From the NCBI RefSeq assembly GCF_019511375.1, contig NZ_JAEUAO010000005.1:302285-366284 (forward strand): a stretch of DNA of 64,000 bases. The letters run 5' to 3'. This stretch comes from Rhizobium herbae. Its GTDB lineage: Bacteria; Pseudomonadota; Alphaproteobacteria; Rhizobiales; Rhizobiaceae. Positions 55,493 to 64,000 of the stretch are shown here, piece after piece. The notes under the pieces were generated by a model that saw only the letters and a program-made list of their open reading frames with translations, had not been told where the DNA came from and did not search any database. The position numbers and the translations under genes were made by a program. Numbering within the stretch: the stretch's first letter is position 1; every line of letters begins with the position of its first letter.

Positions 55493-55981
55493 TCACTTTT
55501 CCTGTTGCGCGGTCTCCTCCTCCGCGATCCTGAATCTGGCGGCCACCTCCTGCCGCTTGATGATCCTGTCCCTGCCGGAAACGCCAAGAAGATCGGCGAT
55601 GCGCCAGATCACATGGTCTTCCATTTCGCTGCGTTTGCCATCTGCATAGACAATCTCCCACAACATGCCGATCAGGTCGATCCGCTGTTCCTCGGAAAAA
55701 TGCCGTTTGATGTCGGATGTGAAACGGAAATAGTCGATCGCCTCGCTCTCGGCCGTCTCGCCGGCGGCGATCAGGGCGTCGAGTGCCGCATCGTCCAGCT
55801 TGTAGTGATCCTTGATCATCGAGCGCACCTTGCGGCGCTCCTTCTCGTCGGTCTCGCCGTCGGCCTCCATCACCTGAATGCAGAGCGCCATGATGGCGAT
55901 GCGCGGATCGCCGGGCTCGATCAAGGAGGCATGCCCGTGTCCGGTCAGGCTGTCGAGGAAAGTCTTGAATCTGTCAAACAT
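55493..55981 (-). CDS. TerB-family (tellurite-resistance-like) protein
   Basis: 162 residues. TerB domain: IMALCIQVMEADGETDEKER, then LDALIAAGETAESEAIDYFR and LIGMLWEIVYADGKRSEMED. The paired acidic motifs (ADGETDEKE, ADGKRSEME) are the metal-binding sites of this fold. Stand-alone TerB proteins are common in alphaproteobacteria and not proof of tellurite resistance. It lies 26 bp after the HemY-like gene and abuts the amidotransferase gene. Confidence 0.9.
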   Translation of the reverse strand: MFDRFKTFLDSLTGHGHASLIEPGDPRIAIMALCIQVMEADGETDEKERRKVRSMIKDHYKLDDAALDALIAAGETAESEAIDYFRFTSDIKRHFSEEQRIDLIGMLWEIVYADGKRSEMEDHVIWRIADLLGVSGRDRIIKRQEVAARFRIAEEETAQQEK

Positions 55982-56007
55982 GCGGGTCCGTCGAAGGTCG
56001 GAGGTTC

Positions 56008-57657
56008 TCAAAACAGGCGGAAGCTCGCTTTTGCCAGCGGCTTGTCGCTGTCATCGCGCACGCCCGGATCATCCGGCGGGCGGCCGAAGAACGGCTCGAC
56101 GACAGGCTCTTCGGTCTTGGCCGGCGCCGGTTTCTTTCCGACCTTCACGGGCTCCGGCACGACCGCCGATTCGCCTGGTGCCGGCACGGCGGTGGTCTCG
56201 ACCACCTCCTCGGCTTTCTCTGGGATTTCGATGACGTGCTTCGGCTTTGCCGGCGTCTCGGCCTGCTGGGGCTCCGGCTCGGCGCGCTGGTGGGTGACGG
56301 CAACCGGCGGCAGGCTGCGGATCGCCGCGTCTGCCGCTTCCAGCGTGCCCTCTTCGACCGGGCCGGCAATCTGGCCGACCGGCTGTTTCCATTCGAAGGC
56401 GTCGAGACGGCCGCTGACGGGCGAGACCGGCAGCCACTCGGGCGAGGTGACGCCATCGGCCGTCCAGGCCGGATCGCGCGGGCTCTTCAGCGCCTGGTTC
56501 ATCCAGTGGCGGATGCGGCCGTCATCGCCGGTATCGGCCTCCTCGATATCGGCAAGCAGCAGGAAGATGCCCTCCGTCGGCTGGATACGGGCCGCGGCCT
56601 CCGCCTTCGATCGCGCCAAGGGCAGTTCGCGGGCTTCCAGGGCGCTTTCGGCAACCGCGGCCAAGGCCACCGCATTGTTCGGCCTGAGCGCCTCGAGCTT
56701 GCTTGCCCGCTTCAGGCGGTCAAGGGCCGAATCGCCGCTGCGGGCGCGGACGTAGAGCCTGGCGATTTCCGGATGCGGTTCCTGCTTCCAGAGCTTTTCC
56801 AGGATGGAGGCCGCCTTGCGCAGGTTGTCTTCGCGAAACAGCGCCTTGGCGGCGATGAGGCCGGCCGGCACCAGGTCGTCGGCGAGTTTCAGGGCGGCCA
56901 GCGCGTCGTCGCGGGCGCCTTTCGGATCGGCCTCGAGCTTTTCGGTGGCACGGGCCGTCAGCAGCACGGCCTTCTTGCGGTCGGCATCCTTGCGGTCGAT
57001 GACGTGGCTGGCGCGGCTCTGGTCGAGAAGGCGGATGGCTTCGTCCCACTGGCCGGCCTGGCTGCGATACTCGAGCGCTGCCAGCATCGCCCAGGGCAGA
57101 TGCGGCGCCTTGTCGGCGGCGCGCTCGGCAAATTGCCGCGCGGCCTCGTTGGCGCCCAGCCGCTTGGCTTCGAGATAGAGGCCGCGAAGGCCGAGTTCGC
57201 GCGTCTCCGGGTCGTCCGCCATCAGTTCGAACTTCTTGCGGGCGTCGTCATATTTGCCCTCGATCAGCGCCGTCTGCGCTTCCAGAAGGTGGATCAGCGG
57301 CTCCTGGTCGGAACTCAACAGGCCGCGCGTGCGCGCCGTCATCTTGCGGGCAAGGGCGCTGTCGCCCGCGCCGGCTGCGATCAGGCCGGTCGACAGTGCC
57401 TGGTAGCCGCGGTCGCGCTTGCGGGCGCGGAAATAGCGCGAGATCGAGTGCGGCGACAGCCAGACGACGCGGATCAGCCAGACGACGATGAGGACGGCGG
57501 CGATCAACGAAGCGAGCAGCGTCGCTGCCACCATCAGGCTCATCTCGACGCGGCTTCCCTGCCAGATCAGCGACAATTCGCCGGGACGGTCGGCCAGCCA
57601 GGCAAAGCCGGCGCCGAGAGCAAGGACGATGAGAACGTAGAACAGAATACGGATCAT
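56008..57657 (-). CDS. HemY-domain inner-membrane protein (heme cluster)
   Basis: 549 residues. Two N-terminal helices (ILFYVLIVLALGAGFAWLAD and MVAATLLASLIAAVLIVVWL) with RRYF-like PHSISRYFRARKRDRGYQAL form the HemY_N domain. Tetratricopeptide-like repeats fill residues 100-400 (AAGAGDSALARKMTARTRGL onward). The C-terminal 130 residues are Pro/Glu-rich and probably disordered. E. coli HemY is a membrane protein of unclear heme role, unlike HemY protoporphyrinogen oxidases. It lies in hemC-hemD-Mic60-hemY order. Confidence 0.93.
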   Translation of the reverse strand: MIRILFYVLIVLALGAGFAWLADRPGELSLIWQGSRVEMSLMVAATLLASLIAAVLIVVWLIRVVWLSPHSISRYFRARKRDRGYQALSTGLIAAGAGDSALARKMTARTRGLLSSDQEPLIHLLEAQTALIEGKYDDARKKFELMADDPETRELGLRGLYLEAKRLGANEAARQFAERAADKAPHLPWAMLAALEYRSQAGQWDEAIRLLDQSRASHVIDRKDADRKKAVLLTARATEKLEADPKGARDDALAALKLADDLVPAGLIAAKALFREDNLRKAASILEKLWKQEPHPEIARLYVRARSGDSALDRLKRASKLEALRPNNAVALAAVAESALEARELPLARSKAEAAARIQPTEGIFLLLADIEEADTGDDGRIRHWMNQALKSPRDPAWTADGVTSPEWLPVSPVSGRLDAFEWKQPVGQIAGPVEEGTLEAADAAIRSLPPVAVTHQRAEPEPQQAETPAKPKHVIEIPEKAEEVVETTAVPAPGESAVVPEPVKVGKKPAPAKTEEPVVEPFFGRPPDDPGVRDDSDKPLAKASFRLF

Positions 57658-57667
57658 GAACTCTTCC

Positions 57668-58981
57668 TTAGCCCTGGTTGGCCGTCATGGCGCCCGCAAC
57701 GGCCGCGTCGATCAAACCTTCGACGCGGATGCGCTGGTCGAGCCGGGTCTTGAAATCGGCTCCGGCGGTTTTCGCCGGTTCAGGCAGTGCCTGCCATTCG
57801 ATGCTCGCGCCCTTCAGGTCGCCATTGGTCAGCTTGTCCTCGATGCGGGCGACGACCGCTTCGGGCCCGTCTCCCTCGACGCTGCCGACGGGGCGGATGC
57901 GGATGGCGGACGAGGCGCTGTCCATCAGGCGGGAGAAAATGCCCTGGTCGGGGTCGCTGTGCCGGGTGGCTTCCAGCATCGCATCGGCGGTTGCCGGAAA
58001 GTCGCGCACCAGATCGGCGCGCGGCGAAACGCCGAGTGCGGCGTCGCCGGCAAGGCCGGTGACGGCCGGATCGGTGGCGGCGATACTCTTCAGGGCGTCG
58101 AGTTCGGCGAGGAACGGCCCGCCGCGGTCGATCGCCGTTTTCAGCGCGGTGACGGCCACGGCGCGGGCGAGCTGCACGTCGCTGGCCGGTTCGTCGATCT
58201 TCTTCTCTGCCGCCTCGATGCGGGTCGAAAGCTCGGATTTCGCCGTTTCGGTCGATTGCCGGGTATCGGCAAGGGCTGATTTCAGCGTCGCGATCTCGCT
58301 GGTCAGGCTGGTGAGCTGGGCATCGAGACCGGAGAGATCGGCCGTGGCGCTATTTCCGCCTTCGCCGATCTTCTTTTCCAGTTCGGCGATGCGGGCTTCC
58401 AGCGGGCCGAGATCGACGCTTGCCGAAGATGCGGGGGCTGCAGCGAGCTTGGCCTTGATCGCTTCGACCTCGCCGGCAAGGTTCTGTTCGACGGCAGTGT
58501 CGCCCCTAGCGGGTCCGAGCGCCGGCAGGAATCCGGCATATTGCAGGCCGCCGGCGCCGAGAAGCGTGATCAGGCCGCCGAGAATGCCGGCGGCAAGGGC
58601 GCCCGAATTCGAGGCGCGCCGCGGTTCGGCGTGGACTGGCCCGGCCGGCTGTTCCGCTGCCGCGGAGGTCGGTTCCTCGGCAAAGACGGCTGCAGCCGCT
58701 TCCGCGCGCGCATCTTCTTCATCGGAGACGGAACTGTCGGCGTCTCCGGCACTGCGAGTGCCTTCGGGAATGACTGGATCCTGGATGTCGGTCGGCTCGG
58801 GAATGTCGGCGCTGACGGCTTCGTCCGCCGGGATTTCTGCCGCGTCGTCGACGACCGCTTCGCCTTCGGAGGCGGCATCGACGGTTTTCATATCGTCCTG
58901 TGGCGCCGCGTTGGCTTCAAGGTCGATCGTCACCGGCTCCTGATCGGACTTCGAGCGGCGCGGAGGATTTTCCGGTCCCAT
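57668..58981 (-). CDS. Mitofilin/Mic60-like inner-membrane protein
   Basis: 437 residues. An acidic, disordered N-terminus of about 130 residues is followed by one membrane helix (LAAGILGGLITLLGAGGLQY), then a long coiled coil (about 170-300: AKLAAAPASSASVDLGPLEA, LDAQLTSLTSEIATLKSALA) and a C-terminal mitofilin-like domain (SASSAIRIRPVGSVEGDGPE). This architecture and the position between hemD and hemY match alphaproteobacterial Mic60, which shapes intracytoplasmic membranes and is the ancestor of the mitochondrial cristae protein. Confidence 0.85.
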   Translation of the reverse strand: MGPENPPRRSKSDQEPVTIDLEANAAPQDDMKTVDAASEGEAVVDDAAEIPADEAVSADIPEPTDIQDPVIPEGTRSAGDADSSVSDEEDARAEAAAAVFAEEPTSAAAEQPAGPVHAEPRRASNSGALAAGILGGLITLLGAGGLQYAGFLPALGPARGDTAVEQNLAGEVEAIKAKLAAAPASSASVDLGPLEARIAELEKKIGEGGNSATADLSGLDAQLTSLTSEIATLKSALADTRQSTETAKSELSTRIEAAEKKIDEPASDVQLARAVAVTALKTAIDRGGPFLAELDALKSIAATDPAVTGLAGDAALGVSPRADLVRDFPATADAMLEATRHSDPDQGIFSRLMDSASSAIRIRPVGSVEGDGPEAVVARIEDKLTNGDLKGASIEWQALPEPAKTAGADFKTRLDQRIRVEGLIDAAVAGAMTANQG

Positions 58982-59120
58982 GATGATCTCTTCCCGTTAT
59001 CGCATGAACTTAAGGCACTGCGTTAAACCTAGACATCGAGCGGGAAGAGGGAAAGCCCCCCAGCGACAATTCCTTGCCCGGCTGCTGATGGACAAATGCC
59101 ACGTGCTTGACGGTGGCCGG

Positions 59121-59831
59121 TCAGAGCAGCGCGAGAAGACTTGCTTCGTTGGGCTCAGCCGCAATGGCGATATGGCCGATCCCCCGCGGCACGGCATCCG
59201 CGACATGGTGGCTCAGGCAGAGCAGCCGCATGTCGCGAAACGCGGTTTTCGTCGCCATGGCATGCAGTGTGAAGAAGTGCCGGGCGGTTTCGTGGGAGTA
59301 AAAGAGAACGGCCTGCGGTTCGCGCGATGAAAGCAGGTTTTCAATGGTTTCCGGCGTATGGGCGATGGGAGACATACGATAGACTTCCGCAACTCGGCAG
59401 TCGATTCCCGCCTGTCGCAGCGCCGTTTCGAAGCCCGGCGATCGTGGCAGGCCGGCCAGATAGGCAAGGCCGTCGTCAAGGCTTCCGGCGCTGTCGGCAA
59501 TGCGCTGGGCTAGCCCCAAGCCTGTCCCGGGACCGGGGGTAACCGATCGGAAGCCCAATGCCCTTGCCGCATCCGCCGTTGCTCCGCCAACGCAGTAGAC
59601 CGGCGTCTCCAGGTAGGGCGTCAATTGATCCTTGATGGCAGATAGCACACGAACTGCTTCCGCGCTTGTAATGGCAATCGCCGCATGGGGAAGGGACAAG
59701 GCATCGAGCGCCGCCTGCGGCTGGTGGACCGCTTCCATCATCGGCAGGACGATGGCTTCATGGCCAAGTGCTTCGAGCCTTGCCGCCGTTGCCGCCGCCG
59801 AGGGTTGCGGCCGGGTGACAAGGATGCGCAT
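59121..59831 (-). CDS. hemD: Uroporphyrinogen-III synthase
   Basis: 236 residues; cyclises hydroxymethylbilane with ring D inversion. HemD is poorly conserved, but N-terminal RILVTRPQPSAAATAARLEA, DALSLPHAAIAITSAEAVRV, PVYCVGGATADAARALGFRS and RREPQAVLFYSHETARHFF-like segments fit the family. It starts 3 bp after the hemC stop. A 139-bp gap to the Mic60 gene shows nothing distinct. Confidence 0.92.
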   Translation of the reverse strand: MRILVTRPQPSAAATAARLEALGHEAIVLPMMEAVHQPQAALDALSLPHAAIAITSAEAVRVLSAIKDQLTPYLETPVYCVGGATADAARALGFRSVTPGPGTGLGLAQRIADSAGSLDDGLAYLAGLPRSPGFETALRQAGIDCRVAEVYRMSPIAHTPETIENLLSSREPQAVLFYSHETARHFFTLHAMATKTAFRDMRLLCLSHHVADAVPRGIGHIAIAAEPNEASLLALL

Positions 59832-59834
59832 GGC

Positions 59835-60764
59835 TCAGGTCCAGCTCGAGAAGAAGTCCGGCCCGGCCTCAAGGCGGATATCCTCGCCGGCCTTGGCGCC
59901 CAGTTGTTCGGCGTTTACGGCCTTGCCCTCGATTGCTGCCCGGAAATGCTGGCTGCCGTCCGGTGTCAGCACCATGCCGGAGAAGCGGATCGCCTCGCCG
60001 TCCGAGACGGCATAACCGGCAATGGGCGTGCGGCAGGAGCCGTCGAGCGTCGACAAAAAGGCCCGTTCGCAGGTGACGGCCTGATGTGTCCTGACGTCGT
60101 TGATCGCTTCCAGAAGGCCGTTGACACGGTCGTCACCAATGCGGCTTTCGATGCAGATCGCGCCCTGTGCTGGTGCCGGCGGGAAGATTTCCGGATCGAG
60201 GATTTCCGTCGGCACGTCGTGCTTGCCGAGCCGCTTCAGCCCGGCGAAGGCGAGCAGCGTCGCATCGACCTGGCCCTCAGCCAGTTTCCTCAGGCGCGTA
60301 TCGACCAGGCCGCGATAGGTGATGACGTTGATATCCGGCCGCAGCCGTTTGATCAGCGCCTGGCGCCGGAGCGACGACGAGCCGACCGTGGCGCCCTCGG
60401 GCAAGTCCAGCAGTCTGGCGGCGGTGCGGCCGACGAAAGCGTCGCGGGCATCCTCGCGCGGCAGATAGGCGGATAGGAACAGCCCGCCGGGCAGTTTCGT
60501 CGGCATGTCCTTGGAGGAGTGCACGGCGAAATCGAGGCCGCCGGAGAGAAGCATGTCCTCCAGTTCCTGGGTGAAAAGCCCCTTGCCGCCGATCGCTGCA
60601 AGCGAGCGGTCGGTGATCCGGTCGCCCATGGTCGACAGCACGACGATCTCGAGCATTTCGGACGGCAGGCCGTGCGCGGCCATCAGGCGGTCCCGCGTTT
60701 CATGGGCCTGCGCCAGCGCCAGGGGACTGCCCCGCGTGCCGATCCGGAAAGGTTTTGTTTGCAT
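59835..60764 (-). CDS. hemC: Porphobilinogen deaminase (hydroxymethylbilane synthase)
   Basis: 309 residues. It joins four porphobilinogens on a dipyrromethane cofactor. Motifs are [59 protein letters not shown]-like [18 protein letters not shown], and [14 protein letters not shown], whose Cys near 241 binds the cofactor. The ATG at 60764 (MQTKPFRIG) is chosen; the upstream frame is noncoding. Divergent from tsaD by 76 bp. Confidence 0.97.
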   Translation of the reverse strand: MQTKPFRIGTRGSPLALAQAHETRDRLMAAHGLPSEMLEIVVLSTMGDRITDRSLAAIGGKGLFTQELEDMLLSGGLDFAVHSSKDMPTKLPGGLFLSAYLPREDARDAFVGRTAARLLDLPEGATVGSSSLRRQALIKRLRPDINVITYRGLVDTRLRKLAEGQVDATLLAFAGLKRLGKHDVPTEILDPEIFPPAPAQGAICIESRIGDDRVNGLLEAINDVRTHQAVTCERAFLSTLDGSCRTPIAGYAVSDGEAIRFSGMVLTPDGSQHFRAAIEGKAVNAEQLGAKAGEDIRLEAGPDFFSSWT

Positions 60765-60840
60765 CCACCGCGATCCGTTGTTACCGGAGTTCCGTGTATC
60801 CGCCTTTCCCTGCGACCGCAATATTCGAGTAAAATGGCCC

Positions 60841-61938
60841 ATGTCTTCGCGCTTACGCATCCTCGGCATCGAAACAAGCTGCGACGAAACGGCAGCTTCC
60901 GTGGTGCAGCGCGACGAGAACGGCCATGGCGAGATCGTCAGTGATGTGGTGCTGAGCCAGCTGGAAGAACACAGCGTCTATGGCGGCGTCGTGCCGGAGA
61001 TTGCCGCGCGCGCCCATGTCGAGGCGCTCGATACGCTGGTCGAGGAAGCGCTGTTGCGCGCCGGCGTGACGCTTGCCGATATCGACGCGATTGCCGCCAC
61101 CAGCGGGCCGGGCCTGATCGGTGGCCTGCTCGTCGGCCTGATGACGGGCAAGGCGATCGCGCGGGCGTCGGGCAAGCCGCTCTATGCGGTCAATCATCTC
61201 GAAGGCCATGCGCTGACGGCGCGGCTGACGGATGGGCTGTCCTTTCCCTATCTGATGCTGCTCGTATCCGGCGGCCACACGCAGCTCATTCTGGTGAACG
61301 ATGTCGGCGTCTACGAGCGCTGGGGCACGACCATCGACGACGCGCTGGGCGAAGCCTTCGACAAGACGGCCAAGCTGCTGGGATTGCCTTATCCGGGCGG
61401 ACCGGCCGTCGAGCGTGCGGCAATAAGCGGCAATCCGGATCGCTTCTCCTTCCCGCGCCCGCTGGTCGGCGAGGCGCGCCTCGATTTCTCCTTCTCCGGC
61501 CTGAAAACGGCCGTGCGCCAGGCGGCACAGTCGATCGAGCCGGTGACCGAGCAGGACATCGCCGATATCTGCGCCTCCTTCCAGAAGGCGATTTCGCGGA
61601 CGCTCAAGGATCGCATCGGCCGGGGGCTGGCCCGCTTCAAGGACGAATTTGCCGGTACCGTCGATCATCCGGCGCTGGTCGTGGCCGGCGGTGTCGCCGC
61701 CAACCAGACGCTGCGGGCAACGCTGCAGGACCTGTGCGACAAGAACGGCTTTCGCTTTGTTGCGCCGCCGCTGCAGCTGTGCACCGACAATGCGGCGATG
61801 ATTGCCTGGGCTGGCGCCGAGCGTTTGGCGGCGGGGCTGCCGGCCGATGAACTCGATGTAGCGCCACGTTCGCGCTGGCCGCTCGATGCCGGTGCGAAAA
61901 CCCTGATCGGTTTCGGCAAACGGGGAGCGAAGGCGTAA
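60841..61938 (+). CDS. tsaD: tRNA N6-adenosine threonylcarbamoyltransferase TsaD
   Basis: 365 residues; catalytic subunit that places the threonylcarbamoyl group on A37 of ANN-decoding tRNAs. ASKHA fold with [30 protein letters not shown], metal ligands in [25 protein letters not shown] and [14 protein letters not shown]. The ATG at 60841 ([11 protein letters not shown]) fits the family. The gene is part of the tsaD-gpsA-YciI-EVE run; its stop overlaps the gpsA start by one base (TAATG). Confidence 0.97.
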   Translation: MSSRLRILGIETSCDETAASVVQRDENGHGEIVSDVVLSQLEEHSVYGGVVPEIAARAHVEALDTLVEEALLRAGVTLADIDAIAATSGPGLIGGLLVGLMTGKAIARASGKPLYAVNHLEGHALTARLTDGLSFPYLMLLVSGGHTQLILVNDVGVYERWGTTIDDALGEAFDKTAKLLGLPYPGGPAVERAAISGNPDRFSFPRPLVGEARLDFSFSGLKTAVRQAAQSIEPVTEQDIADICASFQKAISRTLKDRIGRGLARFKDEFAGTVDHPALVVAGGVAANQTLRATLQDLCDKNGFRFVAPPLQLCTDNAAMIAWAGAERLAAGLPADELDVAPRSRWPLDAGAKTLIGFGKRGAKA

Positions 61939-62939
61939 TGACAGCAGCAATTGCGCAAGACAATCGCATCGTCGTCGTCGGTTCTGGCGCCTTCGGTACG
62001 GCGCTCGCCGCCGTTGCCGCCGCATCGGGCAAGGCGCCGGTGACGCTGCTCACCCGCCGCGAGAGCATCGTCGAGGATTTCAAGGAAACCGGCCGCAACG
62101 ACAGCGCACTGCCGGGTATCGACCTGCCTGGGACATTGACAGTCTCCGACGATCCGACAGTGTTGGAGGGGGCCGGCATCGTGCTCTTTGCCATGCCGTC
62201 GCAGGCGCAGCGCGAGGCGGCCCGTTCGTTGCACGGCTTCATCGACAAGGGCGCGGATGTGGTCATCTGCGCCAAGGGCATGGAGCGGTCCAGCGGACGC
62301 TTGCTGACGGATATCGTCGAGGAAGAGCTGCATCTGCAAAATGTGGCGGTGCTTTCGGGGCCGGGCTTCGCCGCTGATATCGCCAAGGGCCTGCCGACGG
62401 CGATGGTGATCGCGGCTGATAGCATCGAACGCGCGTCTCTTCTTGCCGAAGCGCTGTCGGGCGCAACATTCCGCCTCTATCCGTCAGCCGACCGGATCGG
62501 CGTGCAGCTTGGCGGCGCCTTGAAGAACGTGCTGGCGATCGCCTGCGGCATCGTCGAAGGCGCGGGGCTCGGCGATTCCGCCCGTGCGGCGCTGATCTCG
62601 CGCGGTCTTGCCGAAATGTCGCGTTTCGTCGCGGCGCGCGGCGGCGAGGCCGATACGGTGCGCGGACTCTCGGGCCTCGGCGACCTCGTGCTGACGGCGA
62701 CCAGCCATCAGTCGCGCAATCTTCGCTACGGCATTGCGCTTGGCGCGAGCGGCAGCGCCAAGGGGCAGACGCGGGAGCTGGTCGAGGGCGCCTTCGCCGC
62801 CTCGGTTGCGGCCGATGTTGCACGGCAGCTGGGTGTCGATATGCCGCTCACCGAAGCGGTGGCGGCCATCATCGACGGAAAGACGGATGTGAAGACGGCG
62901 CTGGAGCAGCTGATGTCCCGCCCGATCACGCAGGAATAA
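61938..62939 (+). CDS. gpsA: NAD(P)H-dependent glycerol-3-phosphate dehydrogenase
   Basis: 333 residues. It reduces dihydroxyacetone phosphate to glycerol-3-phosphate for phospholipids. Nucleotide motif [38 protein letters not shown] (the Arg suggests NADP use), [62 protein letters not shown] (catalytic Lys) and [19 protein letters not shown] overlap couples it to tsaD. Confidence 0.97.
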   Translation: MTAAIAQDNRIVVVGSGAFGTALAAVAAASGKAPVTLLTRRESIVEDFKETGRNDSALPGIDLPGTLTVSDDPTVLEGAGIVLFAMPSQAQREAARSLHGFIDKGADVVICAKGMERSSGRLLTDIVEEELHLQNVAVLSGPGFAADIAKGLPTAMVIAADSIERASLLAEALSGATFRLYPSADRIGVQLGGALKNVLAIACGIVEGAGLGDSARAALISRGLAEMSRFVAARGGEADTVRGLSGLGDLVLTATSHQSRNLRYGIALGASGSAKGQTRELVEGAFAASVAADVARQLGVDMPLTEAVAAIIDGKTDVKTALEQLMSRPITQE

Positions 62940-62973
62940 TCACTCCCAAGAACAGTCAATCAAGGAGAACGCC

Positions 62974-63267
62974 ATGCTGTTTGCCGTTTTGTGCACGGAC
63001 AAGCCGAATGCCCTGCAACTGCGGATGGATACGCGCCCGGAACACATCGCCTTTCTCGACGAGCTCAATGCCAAGGGCGGGCTCGCCTTCGCCGGGCCGT
63101 TCCTTGACGGTGCCGGCAAGCCGAGTGGCAGCCTGGTGGTGATCAGGGCGGAAACGATCGAGGAAGCTCGTGCGATCGCCGCCGCCGACCCCTATGCCAG
63201 GGCCGGCCTGTTTGCCCAGGTCGACGTCAGGCCCTGGAACTGGGTCTTCAACAGGCCGGAGGCTTGA
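62974..63267 (+). CDS. YciI-family protein
   Basis: 97 residues; dimeric alpha/beta barrel related to muconolactone isomerase. LFAVLCTDKPNALQLRMDTR, PEHIAFLDELNAKGGLAFAG, PFLDGAGKPSGSLVVIRAET and ARAIAAADPYARAGLFAQVD are family-typical. The His in RPEHIAFL corresponds to the conserved putative catalytic site. AAGGAG precedes the ATG. It overlaps the next gene's ribosome-binding site. Confidence 0.93.
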   Translation: MLFAVLCTDKPNALQLRMDTRPEHIAFLDELNAKGGLAFAGPFLDGAGKPSGSLVVIRAETIEEARAIAAADPYARAGLFAQVDVRPWNWVFNRPEA

Positions 63268-63269
63268 GC

Positions 63270-63701
63270 GTGGCATACTGGCTTTACAAATCCGAGCCGT
63301 TCAAGTGGTCCTGGGCAATGCAGAAGGATGCCGGCGACAAGGGCACCGAATGGACCGGTGTGCGCAACTATCTGGCGCGCAACAACATGCGGGCGATGCA
63401 ACTCGGCGACAAGGGGTTCTTCTATCACTCCAATGAGGGGCTGGAGATCGTCGGCATTACGGAAGTCTGCGCCCTGTCGCATCCGGATTCGACTGCCGCG
63501 GGCGACGCGCGCTGGGACTGCGTCGATATCCGCGCGGTTTGCGACCTGCCGAGGCCCGTCTCGCTGAAGGAGATCAAGGCAAACCCGAAATTCGAGAAGA
63601 TGGCGCTCGTCACCTCGATGCGGCTTTCCGTACAGCCGGTGACGGACGAGGAATATCTCGAGATCTGCCGTCTCGGCGGCCTCGACAATCCGCCGCGCTG
63701 A
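63270..63701 (+). CDS. EVE-domain protein (modified-nucleobase binding fold)
   Basis: 143 residues. EVE/PUA-like fold with MAYWLYKSEPFKWSWAMQKD, GVRNYLARNNMRAMQLGDKG, FFYHSNEGLEIVGITEVCAL and CVDIRAVCDLPRPVSLKEIK. The EVE fold reads modified cytosines or RNA bases in characterised members. The GTG at 63270 has GGAGG 7 bases upstream; a TTG at 63264 would sit too close. Runs with the YciI gene, an association common in alphaproteobacteria. Confidence 0.93.
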   Translation: MAYWLYKSEPFKWSWAMQKDAGDKGTEWTGVRNYLARNNMRAMQLGDKGFFYHSNEGLEIVGITEVCALSHPDSTAAGDARWDCVDIRAVCDLPRPVSLKEIKANPKFEKMALVTSMRLSVQPVTDEEYLEICRLGGLDNPPR

Positions 63702-63710
63702 TTTCGTGTG

Positions 63711-63797
63711 TTTGCCCCTCACCCTAGCTCTCTCTGCCGCTTGTCCCTTCGCCCCGTTTATGGGGAGAAGGTGCCCGAAGGGCGGATGAGGGCAAAA
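63711..63797. repeat. Short mosaic repeat after the EVE gene
   Basis: TTTGCCCCTCACCCT at the left and GGATGAGGGCAAAA at the right are imperfect inverted ends. The middle has CCCCGTTTATGGGG and GTGCCCGAAGGGCGGATGAG. It is a shorter relative of the repeat at 26061-26186. Confidence 0.7.
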
Positions 63798-63828
63798 CCG
63801 AAACGACCAACCGGAAACCACACTCACT

Positions 63829-64000
63829 GTGAAAACCGATCCCGAAACCTTTATCAGTGCCAATACCGATATCATGCCGCTGCCGCACGTGCCGGAGATC
63901 CGGCTCCATCTGGCCAGCGAAGCGCATGACCTCTGGCTGAAGACGGAGGAGGAGCTTGAGGAGATCGGGCTGCCGCCGCCCGTCTGGGCCTTTGCCTGGG
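63829..64000 (+). CDS. Start of a class I methyltransferase gene (partial)
   Basis: GTG at 63829 opens a frame that continues past the window end: VKTDPETFISANTDIMPLPH, then VPEIRLHLASEAHDLWLKTE and EIGLPPPVWAFAW. This N-terminus is typical of the NNMT/ETFB lysine methyltransferase-like family (COG3897), whose SAM-binding site would follow. No clear Shine-Dalgarno precedes the GTG; an internal ATG at 63874 cannot be excluded. Confidence 0.75.
   Translation, partial: MKTDPETFISANTDIMPLPHVPEIRLHLASEAHDLWLKTEEELEEIGLPPPVWAFAW

Noticed and set aside
56236..58943. Two long frames antisense to the HemY-like and Mic60-like genes
   Set aside because: Composition typical of shadow frames; both sense genes have full domain structure and good ribosome-binding sites.
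59016..59032. Possible CtrA site upstream of the Mic60 gene
   Set aside because: The two TTAA halves are 9 bases apart instead of 7.

Overview
The window is chromosomal core DNA of an alphaproteobacterium of the order Hyphomicrobiales (Rhizobiales), most likely family Rhizobiaceae. The reasons are the G+C-rich sequence, the order ffh - chorismate mutase - rpsP - rimM - trmD - rplS - leuC, a SAM-II riboswitch in front of metA, general-stress (EcfG/RpoE2-type) promoters, CtrA boxes, a second RpoH-type sigma factor, the hemC-hemD-Mic60-HemY cluster, and many short palindromic intergenic mosaic repeats of the kind described in rhizobia. I cannot name the genus from sequence alone. There is no prophage, transposase, CRISPR array or plasmid gene.

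Layout. 1-7.7 kb: end of a GFA-family gene, an MBL-fold hydrolase, then the translation block ffh, chorismate mutase, rpsP, rimM, trmD and rplS, with a TSUP permease inserted convergently, then a methyltransferase. 7.8-18 kb: a SnoaL-like secreted protein, an ABC amino-acid binding protein and permease without ATPase, leuC, a SixA phosphatase, an L,D-transpeptidase pair, an OmpR-type regulator with a cNMP-binding protein, an LLM oxidoreductase, xthA and an acetyltransferase framed by two 120-bp repeats. 18-29 kb: lolA, ftsK, glnK-amtB behind a sigma-54 promoter, tesB, a UbiH-family hydroxylase, a thioredoxin/LON/Trm112 group, a tRNA-proofreading protein and tRNA-Gly(GCC). 29-38 kb: a GFA protein, a putative stress operon with an unusual start codon, an SDR, galM, metA under SAM-II control, a gene-free stretch of nearly 900 bp, ohr, ohrR and rlpA. 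38-53 kb: an ABC-F ATPase with thiamine pyrophosphokinase, a MarR/MFS pair, TPP riboswitch-thiBPQ, an M48 lipoprotein peptidase, a LacI regulator with three operators, rpoH2, and ppa. 53-64 kb: YggT, an MFS exporter, the hemC-hemD-Mic60-HemY-TerB-amidotransferase run, and divergently tsaD-gpsA-YciI-EVE and the start of a methyltransferase gene.

Connections. Two regulatory RNAs sense end products (SAM for metA, TPP for thiBPQ). Peroxide defence is a closed circuit: ohr and ohrR are convergent but their promoters carry the same palindromic operator. Two promoters match the alphaproteobacterial general stress response, one driving rpoH2 and one driving two small basic proteins of unknown function; the second of these proteins has a strong Shine-Dalgarno sequence but a CTG where the start codon should be. 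CtrA boxes in front of ftsK and near 51.06 kb suggest cell-cycle control.

Limits: all calls come from reading sequence and translations. No database search or folding program was run, and motif-based sites are predictions.
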